From: Hysterium pulicare CBS 123377
Taxonomy: Eukaryota > Ascomycota > Dothideomycetes > Hysteriales > Hysteriaceae
Reading direction: 5' to 3'
Length of the DNA stretch: 64,000 nt
NCBI GenBank assembly: GCA_000467715.1
Contig: AJFK01000163.1
Location: forward strand, 35,964-99,963
Shown: positions 31,031-40,588 of the stretch, piece by piece
Position numbering within the stretch: the first letter of the stretch is position 1
Layout of the letters: the number at the start of each line of letters is the position of its first letter
Notes under the pieces: model-generated
Seen by the model: only the letters and a program-made list of their open reading frames with translations
Database searches by the model: none
What the model was told of the DNA's origin: nothing
Position numbers and translations under genes: made by a program

Positions 31031-31759
31031 ATGCAGCCCACTTCGACGTTTACCGCCACTCAGTCTTTCTCTGTTCGCCCCATTGTCACCTTGATTGACC
31101 GGGCAGATGGCGTCGTCGAGAAGATCACTCGCAGCGGAGTCAGTCACACCAACAAGGTGGCAATCATCGTGTCTGCCTTCGTCCTTTTCGGTATGATCCT
31201 CGCTACAGTGGTCTTCTTCCTAGTCTATCGATGGAAGAAGATCCGGAAGCCTAAGACCAACCGCCTCCGATCATTCCGCCTTGGAAAGAAAGACGGCCCA
31301 GACCTTGAGCTTGGAACGATTGAGCCGCCTCGACCTGTCCGTGTCTTTAAGACACACTCGGTTTCCAATCTTCCGCCACATGTCCTCCGTCCAATGAACT
31401 CCAAGGCTAGCATGGGAACGGGTTCCACGCTCTCAAAGATTGAGAGCATGAAGCAAGGTCCCTACAATCCATTCACGGGTAAGCCCAAGGCCAAGGACGC
31501 AGATAAGGGATACCATGCTGACACTAGTCCTGACTCAGTGGACGGCAAAACGAACCGGATCTCCACCATGTCGACCATGAGCGGCATGACGGGCGAGATT
31601 GTCGAGGCCAAGCCTGCCATTGCAGTCCACCATGGTGAAGTCACGCATGTCGACGCTCATACCCCTCAGTATGAGCACTTCGCGATCGGAGATGGGACGG
31701 AGGGAGAGTTTGAGGATGTTGATTTGAGTTCGCCTCCCAAGTACCCTATCCGTGTATGA
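31031..31759 (+). CDS. Single-pass membrane protein of the array, member 5
   Basis: Single exon, 242 residues. A 42-residue outer segment, TM at about 43-66 (VAIIVSAFVLFGMILATVVF), basic RWKKIRKPKTNR. Both versions of the shared signature are present: juxtamembrane PDLELG and, close to the C-terminus, EFEDVDLS (31706-31729) followed by SPPKYPIRV. The long middle is Ser/Thr-rich with STMSTMSGM repeats and looks disordered and phosphorylatable. Having both motifs links the two motif classes of the region. Confidence 0.76.
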   Translation: MQPTSTFTATQSFSVRPIVTLIDRADGVVEKITRSGVSHTNKVAIIVSAFVLFGMILATVVFFLVYRWKKIRKPKTNRLRSFRLGKKDGPDLELGTIEPPRPVRVFKTHSVSNLPPHVLRPMNSKASMGTGSTLSKIESMKQGPYNPFTGKPKAKDADKGYHADTSPDSVDGKTNRISTMSTMSGMTGEIVEAKPAIAVHHGEVTHVDAHTPQYEHFAIGDGTEGEFEDVDLSSPPKYPIRV

Positions 31760-32484
31760 TGACCTTCTAACACCGTCCGCCTCCAGTTGAGATACTTATG
31801 GCCCAACGACGAGCCAAGATGATGAGGGCGACGGTGGTCATGGTTCATGCTATCACGACAAATGGATGAAGAATACCTGGCGTTGGCAGGTGGGCAGCAA
31901 GAAGATTCTAGACGAGCAGGAATTTTCAGTCGAGATACTCTAAGTCTATGGCGTTTCAGGCGTGCTTTTCTGAATACTTTACTTCTTCTCTGTATTAGAA
32001 TTTCAATTTAAAACTAGTAAAAACTAGTATTTTAGGTCTCTTACCTATATTATCTTTTCCCTCACATAAGCATACAGGTGTGGTAATTTGTGGGATCCTG
32101 GCCTGGGTATCAACTCCGTGATGACTCTTCTCGCTGTCTGCACAGATCGTTCGACCTGAGTTATGTGATTACAAAGGCGTATCTAGCCTTCAGCAGATGT
32201 TGAAGCTATTATCTGTATAGCCTCTAATGTTAGATAGGTAGGAAAAGAGAAACTATAATCTAATATATTATAATACTTATTATTAAGAGCCTTTTGCTAC
32301 ACTACCTCATTCTAGACTCCTCCATACATTATGCATCTACAATGGGAAAGCACACACTCCTCCGGCCACGACATTGTACACACCCATCTTCACAATCATT
32401 CTTCATCTCCCAACTCATATAACCCTATCCTTCTCTTTTCCCTTTCCCCTCTAAACCCGCCTTCACTAAAACATCCAACTAGAA
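31760..32484. other. Intergenic with AT-rich patches, no gene seen
   Basis: Two strongly AT-rich stretches (about 31995-32060 and 32225-32290) include a repeated ACTAGTAAAAACTAGT palindromic element near 32013-32030. They could be remnants of a decayed repeat; nothing identifies it. Confidence 0.45.
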
Positions 32485-33144
32485 ATGTCCAAAATAGAAG
32501 CACAAACAACTAACACAATACTACTCCCGCAAACCTCAATAGCCATATCGATGCCAACATCAACCACACCACCACCCCTCCCCACCGCCTTCGCCAGCCC
32601 AACACCAACCTCCCACCCCTCCTCCCACAACAACCTCGCCTTCCCCATAGTACTCATAATCTGCCTCACCTTCCTCGCGATCCTCTACATAACCATGATC
32701 ATCGCCATCCTCTGGGGCTACGCGCGCGGCGGTAACTGCGCCAGCTGCCACCGCCTCCAGCAAAAGCTGAAAAAGACAGAAGAACGACTCGCTGTTCTAG
32801 AAATGGGAGGGCGGGATAGGATTGATAGACATAACACCGCCAGCATCCTGGGAGCAGATAGTATCCGGAGCGAAAGTACCCTCCGCACGAATCCACGCGG
32901 AAGCGGGTTCAATAGGGAAGTCTACAACGACGAGGAGTTTGAGGATGTGGAGTTAGGGCTTGTTAGGACTGAGTCCTCTAGACGTAGTCTTGATAATGCT
33001 AGTCTTAGTAAAGGGGAAGTGCGCGGTATGGTGGCCGAGATCGGAGGCGGAACGTTGCCGTGGCAGACGCAGAGAGGGTCGGGGTCCGGGCAGGCGGGTT
33101 GGCCTAGGTCTGGGTTGCAGAGAAGGCCGGGGGAGTATACGTGA
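32485..33144 (+). CDS. Single-pass membrane protein of the array, member 6
   Basis: Single exon, 219 residues. Pro/Thr/Ser-rich outer segment (1-51), TM at about 52-77 (FPIVLIICLTFLAILYITMI), a CASCHR dicysteine turn, a short coiled-coil-like helix (RLQQKLKKTEERLAVLEM), then EFEDVELG at residues 151-158 (32935-32958), followed by an Arg/Gly/Ser-rich end. Codon use at the 5' end is very C-rich compared with the 3' end. No known family. Confidence 0.74.
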   Translation: MSKIEAQTTNTILLPQTSIAISMPTSTTPPPLPTAFASPTPTSHPSSHNNLAFPIVLIICLTFLAILYITMIIAILWGYARGGNCASCHRLQQKLKKTEERLAVLEMGGRDRIDRHNTASILGADSIRSESTLRTNPRGSGFNREVYNDEEFEDVELGLVRTESSRRSLDNASLSKGEVRGMVAEIGGGTLPWQTQRGSGSGQAGWPRSGLQRRPGEYT

Positions 33145-34604
33145 AAGAGCGCGTTTTGTTCGTTAGTGGTTTGTAGGTTTAAAAATGATAAAATTTAACA
33201 GATGATGGCTCTTATGCTTTCAATTGAATCCCAATGTGTAGTGTGTATCTACTCCCATCTTTATTACATGCCGTGTCAATATGCTGTAGGTAAACGTTGA
33301 CTAAACAATGACCTCAGCCGCTGGCGATTCTTTCTAGGTTCTGGTATTCAGGGAATGGGTGAACCTAGAAATGGGTAGGTTCGAAAATCATGACACCTCT
33401 TGCTAATTTGACATGAATCAAGCTAGCGCAAGTATCTGCTCGCCCATTCTGTTCTGATCCGTTGACTTGGTCGAAGTCTACTCTGGTGCTGAAGCCCAAC
33501 TAGCGAAGCAGCGCATGGAGTAGCGGATAAATGGAAGGTCTTTCTAATCGCCACACAATTATAAGGATGATCAGGAACTCGAGGCAAAAAAGTGACTAAA
33601 GGTACTATTGGAATGCCGGATGAGCGGTCTACCCCTGTGCGTATAATATTCAGCATCCAAGTTCCCCGACAGTATATGTTATGTACTGCTTGCTAACTAC
33701 TAGCCATACGTGCTCGAATCTTTGCAGCGGCTTTCTTCATTTTTTGAAGCTGGGCCAATCTGTACTTTATGGTTTTCAGCACCCAAGGAAAGGCTAAGCC
33801 TTCGCATTAAGACCACTATACGTTGGGGATCAGGGAAACATTTTAAAAGTTGAAAGTAGCGGTAACGGATGGTATAGTGTTACGGTACACAACTATCTCG
33901 CCGAACAGTCTTTATGGCTGTTGATTGTGCATGAAAAGCAAGGAAGCATCCTCCAATTCTTGGACGCCAACATATATTCAGCTCGAAAGGTGCGAGATGC
34001 TTATACAAGCTACATATCCTCTGAGAGCAAAGCTCACTAACGCCTTGTTTCCGGCACCATGCAAGATCATCCCACTGTAATTCCGCGATGTAGTGAATGA
34101 TACAAGTGAAGACCGTACGAAGAAGCTTCGAGTTCGCTGTGGGCTAGGCATGATGTGCTCCACCACGCCTCAACACCGCAATTTGGCCTTGTTGGGCTTG
34201 CTCGTTGGTAAGTGTCTCAAGGGTTAAGGCGTTTCTCTGCGTTGCCGAGTTCATTTCGCTAGCGGATGTTGTTAGTTTGGTGCTTTTATTTACTCATCGA
34301 GGTCTGCAAACTTTTGATCGGTTGATTTGCTCGTGGTTGGTTGTGGAGCTGGTCGCCGAGCAATGGTTCATGTTCTCGAGTGTCTTTAACCCTGCCTGAA
34401 GATGTGTGAGCCCCTTCTCTTTTTGCGCGAGATCGTGAATTGGTAAACGAATTTGTCTTTATTCGTCGGCGTATGAATAGAAGTCGAAGAGGCATGATCC
34501 GATGCTTGTGATCCGTAGACTCACCCAAAACATACAGACCGTGCCGCAACCAAATACCTCCAACTCCAGGCCAACCGAAAACAGGAGCACTTCCTTGGAT
34601 GAGT
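33145..34604. other. Intergenic 1.46 kb, no gene seen
   Basis: Frames here are short and featureless on both strands. No repeat found by eye. Possibly regulatory sequence or a lost array member. Confidence 0.4.
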
Positions 34605-34790
34605 CTATCTTGCATCCTCACAGTGACGCAGCTTGAAACCCAGATTAGCAGCAGCAGCATGAATGAAGTCTCTTGATTCCTGGGGCCTTATACATACTCC
34701 GCCGAGGAACCGAAGAGCAAAGATACAGATGACGACGAGAAGAATGAGGTAATTACTGTCTTGCGGAGGCTCTGGTTGCTCCACATCCAT
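34605..34790 (-). CDS. Candidate single-TM microprotein (minus strand)
   Basis: 61 codons from the ATG at 34790: an acidic/Pro N-terminus (MDVEQPEPPQ), one hydrophobic helix (YLILLVVICIFALRFLGG) and a short tail. A GTATGT donor right after FLGG (34697) and an acceptor CAAG after a GCTAAT branch site suggest a spliced form ending LRHCEDAR. Support is only the TM helix, the ATG and its place inside a run of single-TM genes; it could be chance. Confidence 0.3.
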   Translation of the reverse strand: MDVEQPEPPQDSNYLILLVVICIFALRFLGGVCIRPQESRDFIHAAAANLGFKLRHCEDAR

Positions 34791-35231
34791 GGCGTTGAGT
34801 AGTAGGACGTTGATCTTGCGGTAGTATAGACAATGGAATACTTCGATGGGATATTTGCTTTCGATAATATGGTGAGGCAAGAGTGCGTTGGTTGCTCGGT
34901 GTAGCCTCAGTGGTGAATGCTTCACTACCAAGCGACGTGGAGGTCGACTGGCCCAAAAGGTGAAGTGCAATGCCACACCATCTTCACTACCTCCTTCCTC
35001 AGTTCCACCCCAACATCTCTACGTTGCATTCTTTTTGATTCAACCTCCACGTGGCGATCGGTCATTAACTACGTATCTAAGCCTAAGCTCCACTTCCGCA
35101 ATCCCCGCAACCCTTAACCCTTCCTCTTCGAAGTCTGTATCAGCATCAACTCCCTCTTATCTTCCACTCACATATCCACCCGTACCAACCGGATCCAAAC
35201 CACCCTTCGCCTCCCCTCCATCATCATCAAC
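34791..35231. promoter_or_regulatory. Possible divergent promoter of two microprotein genes
   Basis: 441 bp between two candidate head-to-head microprotein starts. Plus strand is pyrimidine-rich towards 35231, as in a leader. Confidence 0.3.
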
Positions 35232-35399
35232 ATGAATCGCATCTTAACAATTTACCTCGCCGTCACTCTTCCCTTCCTCGGAATCGGCCTCATCTTTATC
35301 ACTGGGTATATCGTCCATGTGGTTGCCAGGGAACGTGCACTAGCCAGAGAACGTGCACGTGCTGTCGCGGATGAGAGTGTTTCCCTCGAACAGCGCTGA
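35232..35399 (+). CDS. Single-TM microprotein, 55 residues
   Basis: Short frame from ATG 35232 to TGA 35397-35399. It starts MNRILTIYLAV, has one TM helix at about 6-29 with FLGIGLIFITGYIV, and an Arg/Glu/Ala helix with the repeat ARERALARERARA. The pyrimidine-rich leader, clear TM and stop-transfer charge support a real gene; a GTAAGT three bases beyond the stop hints at splicing in the 3' UTR. It lacks the D-x-E-x-G motif of its neighbours. Confidence 0.45.
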   Translation: MNRILTIYLAVTLPFLGIGLIFITGYIVHVVARERALARERARAVADESVSLEQR

Positions 35400-35831
35400 A
35401 TGGTAAGTTGGTGTAATCTTTTTGGTGAGCGCGTCCACGGCGTGGTCACGGGTTCGGATTGTTGGTTATTGGAAGGTTAATGGCTGGTAGGCTCCCGAAC
35501 GATGTGACAACCGATACGCTTTGGAATGGGATGGAAGAGTGAAAGGGACAATGTTTGACAAAGATATTGGAGTCCCATTTACTGGTCTATAGTGTTCTAG
35601 ATATTGGGTTGAGTTGAAGAATGGGACCGACACGTAAGACAGAAATGGTAGGAATGCATCTCACACCTCGCTAATTCGAAGAAAAGGTAGTAGGATATGA
35701 CAACCCAAGGATGCTATCTGAGGTAGACTTGAAAGATATACTAAAAGAGTACTAAGAACCTGAAACCCGTCAATAGGATGGAGCAATGCCAACACAGGCG
35801 TTCCAACGCCCAATCCGTCATCATTCCCAAC
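35400..35831. other. Intergenic, no gene seen
   Basis: Convergent 3' region between the microprotein and the GFA-like gene. Confidence 0.4.
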
Positions 35832-36440
35832 TCAATACATGCCACCATCATGAGGCTCCTTGAACCTCATTTGTCCTGTCCTCTCCAAGCAATCCACATA
35901 AAAGATCCAGCCCTTCTCATGCCACTCCTTCAAATCAACACCATCAAGCGTGACCGCATTAACGGAGAGATAACAGAACGGCTTAACAACCTCCTTGCCA
36001 TCTTCCATCTTCTTCCATTCTCCCTTCTCGGCCTTGAAGACCTCTGTCATATTCCCCTCGCCCTTCTCCTCTCCGTCCCCACTCTTCTCCCACGCCTCCA
36101 AATTCACGCTCTCCTTAACCCACTCGCCACCCAGCGCAAAAGGCCTAACCCCACATTCTTTACAGAAATACCATTGGATTATCTTATTGTTGCAGCTGTA
36201 TGCCCCCATCTCGCTTATCTCAGAAGGCGAAAGGAGTGCGAAATCGGCACCAGGCTCGATGGGTCGAACGTGGAATAGACCCATTTTCTGGCAGGTGGTG
36301 CAGTTGCACTTATAGATGCGGATTGATTTGGCAGCTGGGTCGGGGATTGGAGGAAAGGTCAGACGGAGCTTGTATTTGATGAGGCCGCAATGGCATGAGC
36401 CGTTGAAGACTTTAGTTGTGGGGTCGGTGTCGGTAGACAT
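35832..36440 (-). CDS. GFA/CENP-V family zinc protein
   Basis: Single exon, 202 residues, ATG at 36440 (an open frame continues upstream to 36623 but lacks homology). Members bind zinc through three Cys clusters, all visible: CHC at 16-18 (GSCHCGLIKY), CNCTTC at 45-50 and CKECG at 93-97, with AVTLDGVDL near the end. The family was named for glutathione-dependent formaldehyde-activating enzyme, but most fungal members have no proven reaction. It is transcribed against the flanking array and seems to be an unrelated insertion into it. Confidence 0.9.
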   Translation of the reverse strand: MSTDTDPTTKVFNGSCHCGLIKYKLRLTFPPIPDPAAKSIRIYKCNCTTCQKMGLFHVRPIEPGADFALLSPSEISEMGAYSCNNKIIQWYFCKECGVRPFALGGEWVKESVNLEAWEKSGDGEEKGEGNMTEVFKAEKGEWKKMEDGKEVVKPFCYLSVNAVTLDGVDLKEWHEKGWIFYVDCLERTGQMRFKEPHDGGMY

Positions 36441-37781
36441 TTTGATTTCTGGAGGTGAGGGGAAGGTCTGACGGAGACGGAGAATGGGGGAGGACTGTTT
36501 TAATGTAGGATATCGTAGCACACGTAGGCAGCAGTTTCCTATCGCCGGATCTATTCCTAGATGGTAAGCAGTTGGGATAATCGGGATCCTTGCATTGAGA
36601 CGAATACGCCTCAATACGCTCAATGGTTCAGGCCATCGCTTCTAGCACCGTAGATCGCATTGGCAGCTATTCCCAGAGGCTCAAAACTGTACTCCGGTCT
36701 AAATATGATGTTGTACACGATATAGAAGATGGATGGTGATTCGAGAGGTCGGAGGGCGGTGTAGATCGGACCCAGGATGACAAAATCACACGTCTAGCCT
36801 CAAATGGCACGCGCGTAAACTCAACGCTAACATCCCATCGAACTTGCATTCATCACAGCATGAGAACAGCGTGGCATTCATTGCTTCTATTTCAACTATT
36901 CCCATCCTTTTGTACAGCATAATTGAATTCAAATGCAGTCTGCTCGATCGAACCTACACTTGCCGCCCTGGGTAAGGGGTTTGTCCAAACGACCTAGGGT
37001 GTCTCCTCCGAAAGCACGGAAAGTTGTTTCGGAAGGCTGTGGCTTATTGGTTGCATAATGCGGTCGACCCATTTGAAGTATCTGCTTTTCTCAATACTCG
37101 TCCAGTCAGCTCCTTTGCGGAGTAGCCCTCCGCCCGTGTAAACCAGAGCGCAGATTCATACCGTTGTGAATTAAGCCAGGGCCATGCCAGGAAACCACAA
37201 GAAGTAAAATAGCAGTTTTGATCTCCTTCGGGAGCTTCTAGCAAAATAATATTAACAGCTTTCTCTCATAATGGCGGAGTCCATCGTCCACTGCCTCGCC
37301 TGCAAGATTTGGGTTAAGTATACACAAGAAGATCTCTCATCCAAAGCGACTTCAATGAAAACATATTTCCATTTGATTCCTTTCTCGAACATGAGCCTCG
37401 CTTTTTGGAGTGAGGTTGTAGTCTCAAACCTTATGTCCTGATGTCTTGGCTTGGCAAACCCGCTCACCTCATTACCAAACCCAACCATGGTTGACCGCTC
37501 TTCACCTCAGCACCCAACATCATTGTTTTTCATACACTATGAGTATTTTCTTCGTCGTTGTTTGCCAGTCATTCATTCTTTATCCAACACTTTTTTCAAA
37601 GACGTCGCTCTCTTTGTCCACAGCAAACTTCAGGTTCACTTTTCTTTAACCTTCACCTCACAACAAAGAAAGAAAAACAACGCCATTATACTTGAACAAC
37701 GCATCAGGTGAGTCCGTTTCTCTGAAACCCTCAAACATGTCTTGGAAATAGTTTGATTCATGAATAACAGACACGTACAGC
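36441..37781. other. Intergenic 1.3 kb, no gene seen
   Basis: GFA-gene promoter on the left and, on the right, the leader of member 7, which probably holds a 5'-UTR intron (GTGAGT near 37708, acceptor CAG near 37770). Confidence 0.45.
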
Positions 37782-38396
37782 ATGCCGGCTCTACAGCTCC
37801 AACATTCCGCAAAACTCGCGCGCGCCGACAACTTCAGCCTTCTCGACGGAATGAAAGTCTCTCTGCCCACACTCCAGGATCCAATGATCATCGGCATAGC
37901 GGTCTTCGTCTCCATCTTCTGGGTCTTGTTCATCGCCCTTCTGGTCTTCCTATGCTGCTACCGCGAAAGCCACGAACGCTGCTGGCCCTTCCGCTACTGC
38001 TGCGGCGGTGGACGGTCTCAAAACCGCAATCCCTACAGCTACAACGATGACAACCACCAGTCGCAAGTAAGCCATTTTCCACTTCATCCTGCACCATTTC
38101 CCGCACCACCTTGCCCAACCACAGCACCACTATCAGCACCCCTCTCAAGGCCCTTATCGACGCGACTGTCACAAACCTTCGGCCGCGACTACTCGCGCAG
38201 TGCACAGGCGAGGCATGCACGCACCTCTGTCGTCTTCACTGAGCCATCCAACGGTCCGAGAGAGTACTTTCCGGAAGCATATGAGTTGGCGGCTGTGGAT
38301 CCAAGGTCGAGGTCTACGACTACGCATTCTGGACTGTGGGCGGATGCGTTACCAGCGAGGCCAGCGCCGGGGAGGTTCAACACGTCAAGGTGGTGA
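37782..38396 (+). CDS. Single-pass membrane protein of the array, member 7
   Basis: 204 residues as one frame. N-terminal 35 residues, TM at about 36-59 (IIGIAVFVSIFWVLFIALLVF), then a Cys-rich juxtamembrane segment (CCYRESHERCWPFRYCC) that could be palmitoylated or bind metal. The tail is Pro/Ser-rich and contains EYFPEAYELAAVD, loosely like the YFEDVELG motif. A GTAAGC at about 38067 could start an in-frame optional intron. No family recognised. Confidence 0.68.
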   Translation: MPALQLQHSAKLARADNFSLLDGMKVSLPTLQDPMIIGIAVFVSIFWVLFIALLVFLCCYRESHERCWPFRYCCGGGRSQNRNPYSYNDDNHQSQVSHFPLHPAPFPAPPCPTTAPLSAPLSRPLSTRLSQTFGRDYSRSAQARHARTSVVFTEPSNGPREYFPEAYELAAVDPRSRSTTTHSGLWADALPARPAPGRFNTSRW

Positions 38397-38984
38397 GATG
38401 GGAGTATTCGAGTGTCTTTACTGGCAGGCTAGTTTGTGAAAGCTTGGAAAAGGGCTTTTTGTATTAAAAATATTGGGACGGGCGTTCTTGGCATCAGGCT
38501 GAAAGCTGAGAGTAAGAAAGGAGTTGTATGATACCCTAGTTATGGTAAAATGGATGGATTGAGGTTCATCTTTGTGTGCTATGTGACTGTTTGCTCGGTG
38601 AGACGTGCACGTTTGGGCTGTGCGAAGCGGATTAAGGCAAGGTCGTTGCTTTGAGACTAATTAACCTATTCCCTATGCGCAGATCCAGTTTCAGGGTGTA
38701 GTCTTTGTGCGCCTTTCTATCAACACTAAACTAGAGCCTAAATTAGTACTTATAGTCTTCTACATTGCTACTTTTGTGCATATTGAAAAGTGCATTGAAT
38801 TGTTGCTACACAACGCTTACTGTTTCAACTAATTTGAGATCCTATATATGCTCGAACAGCTTCACCTATTCAATCTAAACTTTCCCAGCTAACTTCGGAT
38901 CCTCCATAGCGCAGTGATCCATCCTACCACCACCCCAAAAACAGCAGCCACTGCCACTACTTCTTCATTCTACATTCCAACACA
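38397..38984. other. Intergenic, no gene seen
   Basis: 3' UTR of member 7 and promoter of member 8. Confidence 0.4.
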
Positions 38985-39686
38985 ATGCCCACAGCAGCCC
39001 TTACCGCCCTAGTCCCCACAATTCTCTACCTCGTCATCATCATCGTAGGTGTATCAGTAGTATACCGAATCCAATGCACGCAGGGACATGCCGCAGCCAA
39101 GCAACATGTCCTGCAATCCCGCAACATCTACGTGATCGCCACATTCTGGCCATTACGGCTCGTTCAGTACATCCAAAAGCGGCGAAACTTCAAACGGATG
39201 AACGAAAACCGCGACATAGAAATGGGCTTCGAACAAGTCCGCCTCGGCGGCCGCGACCTCATGGCCGTCAATGTGAAGATTCCTGATATGAGCCACAGCA
39301 CGAAGAACTATGTTTCTAGTCTCAGTGAAGCGGCGTATACATCTTTTCCCCCACCCCCACTTCCTACACGTGCTCCCCCTTCTCCTCCCAAAAAGGGGCC
39401 CTATGAGCAGGATGCGCAGGGATTGGGCTATCTGCCTCGTCCCAGCGGCGCGATTCTAGGACGTAGTGTGGATGGGCTGCCGGAGGCGGAAGATAGTCCT
39501 TATGGGAGGGGGTGGAGGGATAGTATGGAGTTAAATGGTGGGCCTATTGGGCTGGGGATTATGTTTCCTAGGGGTTATAGGACTGAAGGGGATGTTGTGG
39601 TTGTTCCGGCGCCAGTGCGGGAGACTGTGGATGAGGACAATAGGCCGGAAGGGCAGTTTGTGGATATCGATTTGTCGGCGCCATGA
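38985..39686 (+). CDS. Single-pass membrane protein of the array, member 8
   Basis: Single exon, 233 residues. Very short outer end, TM at about 8-27 (LVPTILYLVIIIVGVSVVY), then a basic region (KRRNFKRMNENR) with DIEMG at 77-81 and a C-terminal QFVDIDLS (39654-39677) only two residues from the stop. So, as in member 5, both versions of the shared signature are present. A PPPPLPTRAPPSPP proline block could bind SH3 domains. Last member of the run before the SPO7-like gene. Confidence 0.73.
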   Translation: MPTAALTALVPTILYLVIIIVGVSVVYRIQCTQGHAAAKQHVLQSRNIYVIATFWPLRLVQYIQKRRNFKRMNENRDIEMGFEQVRLGGRDLMAVNVKIPDMSHSTKNYVSSLSEAAYTSFPPPPLPTRAPPSPPKKGPYEQDAQGLGYLPRPSGAILGRSVDGLPEAEDSPYGRGWRDSMELNGGPIGLGIMFPRGYRTEGDVVVVPAPVRETVDEDNRPEGQFVDIDLSAP

Positions 39687-40588
39687 AGACTCGTTTGGAG
39701 CGAACGAGTAGTCCTAGGTAAGTGAGATTTATTTCATTTCTTGGATCTGGCATTTGAGGCCATCTTGGCTTGGATGCCAGTGTTTTGCGGTTGAGGTTTG
39801 ATAGGTGGATTTTGAATTGATTTAAAACTTTTACAAGAATTGCTTCTGGGTAATATTTGGAATTGAGGTGTAATATTACATTGATTGATCTTAGAAATGG
39901 ATACGAAAAGGAAAGAGAAATGTGTCTTGTTTCAAGCCTCCGGTCTGCCACTTGAGGACAGAGTGGCATCATGTTGGCGTTTTTTCTTTAGAGGGCAAAC
40001 TCCTAGCTTCACACGCGCTATTACTGCTACCATTCATCATGATCGGACTGCTATTCATCCATTAAATGTGGACCGTCCATAACTCCTGCGAGAGAGAATG
40101 AGTGGAATTTGTCCTCCTTCTGTATGACTCGCGCGAGCATCGCGTGACTAGAATTAATATAGATTTTTGGCTCGATTTATGAAACTTATGCATGAGATAT
40201 CAACAGTGTAAAGACGGTGTGCCAAACGGCAAAAGACTTTTGATAATGATATCCGTGAGGGTGATGTAAAGTGGAGTCAAATTCATAAGTACCAAGAAGA
40301 TGCCAACAGACCCCTGTCACACCGCGTTTTTACCGAACGCCGACATCATAACTTAACTTCGCTGTGTCCCACACCTAAACATACCCAAATTCACTCTTTC
40401 GCAACCTCGCTGCTCCATTCTCATGCACCTTTGTCTTTCATAACATGCAATAACTGATACAGTACCTTCCACCTAGCTTCGGCCTTCTCCCAACCCTTAT
40501 CCCTCTGGACTCCAGCTTCACATGCAAAGCTCCAGCTTCCGGCTCTAATCCCACCACCTTGGAGCCCTCCATAACCTAGGACATCCCG
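39687..40588. other. Intergenic 0.9 kb, no gene seen
   Basis: 3' UTR of member 8 and promoter/leader of the SPO7-like gene. Confidence 0.4.

Noticed and set aside
31995-32290. AT-rich patches as a RIP-mutated transposon
   Set aside because: Too short and without terminal repeats or a recognisable protein remnant; only noted as AT-rich.
24948-39686. Reading the array as hydrophobins, effectors or WSC/Mid2-type sensors
   Set aside because: No hydrophobin cysteine pattern, no cleavable signal in most, and no WSC cysteines; only TM plus acidic tail motif are shared.
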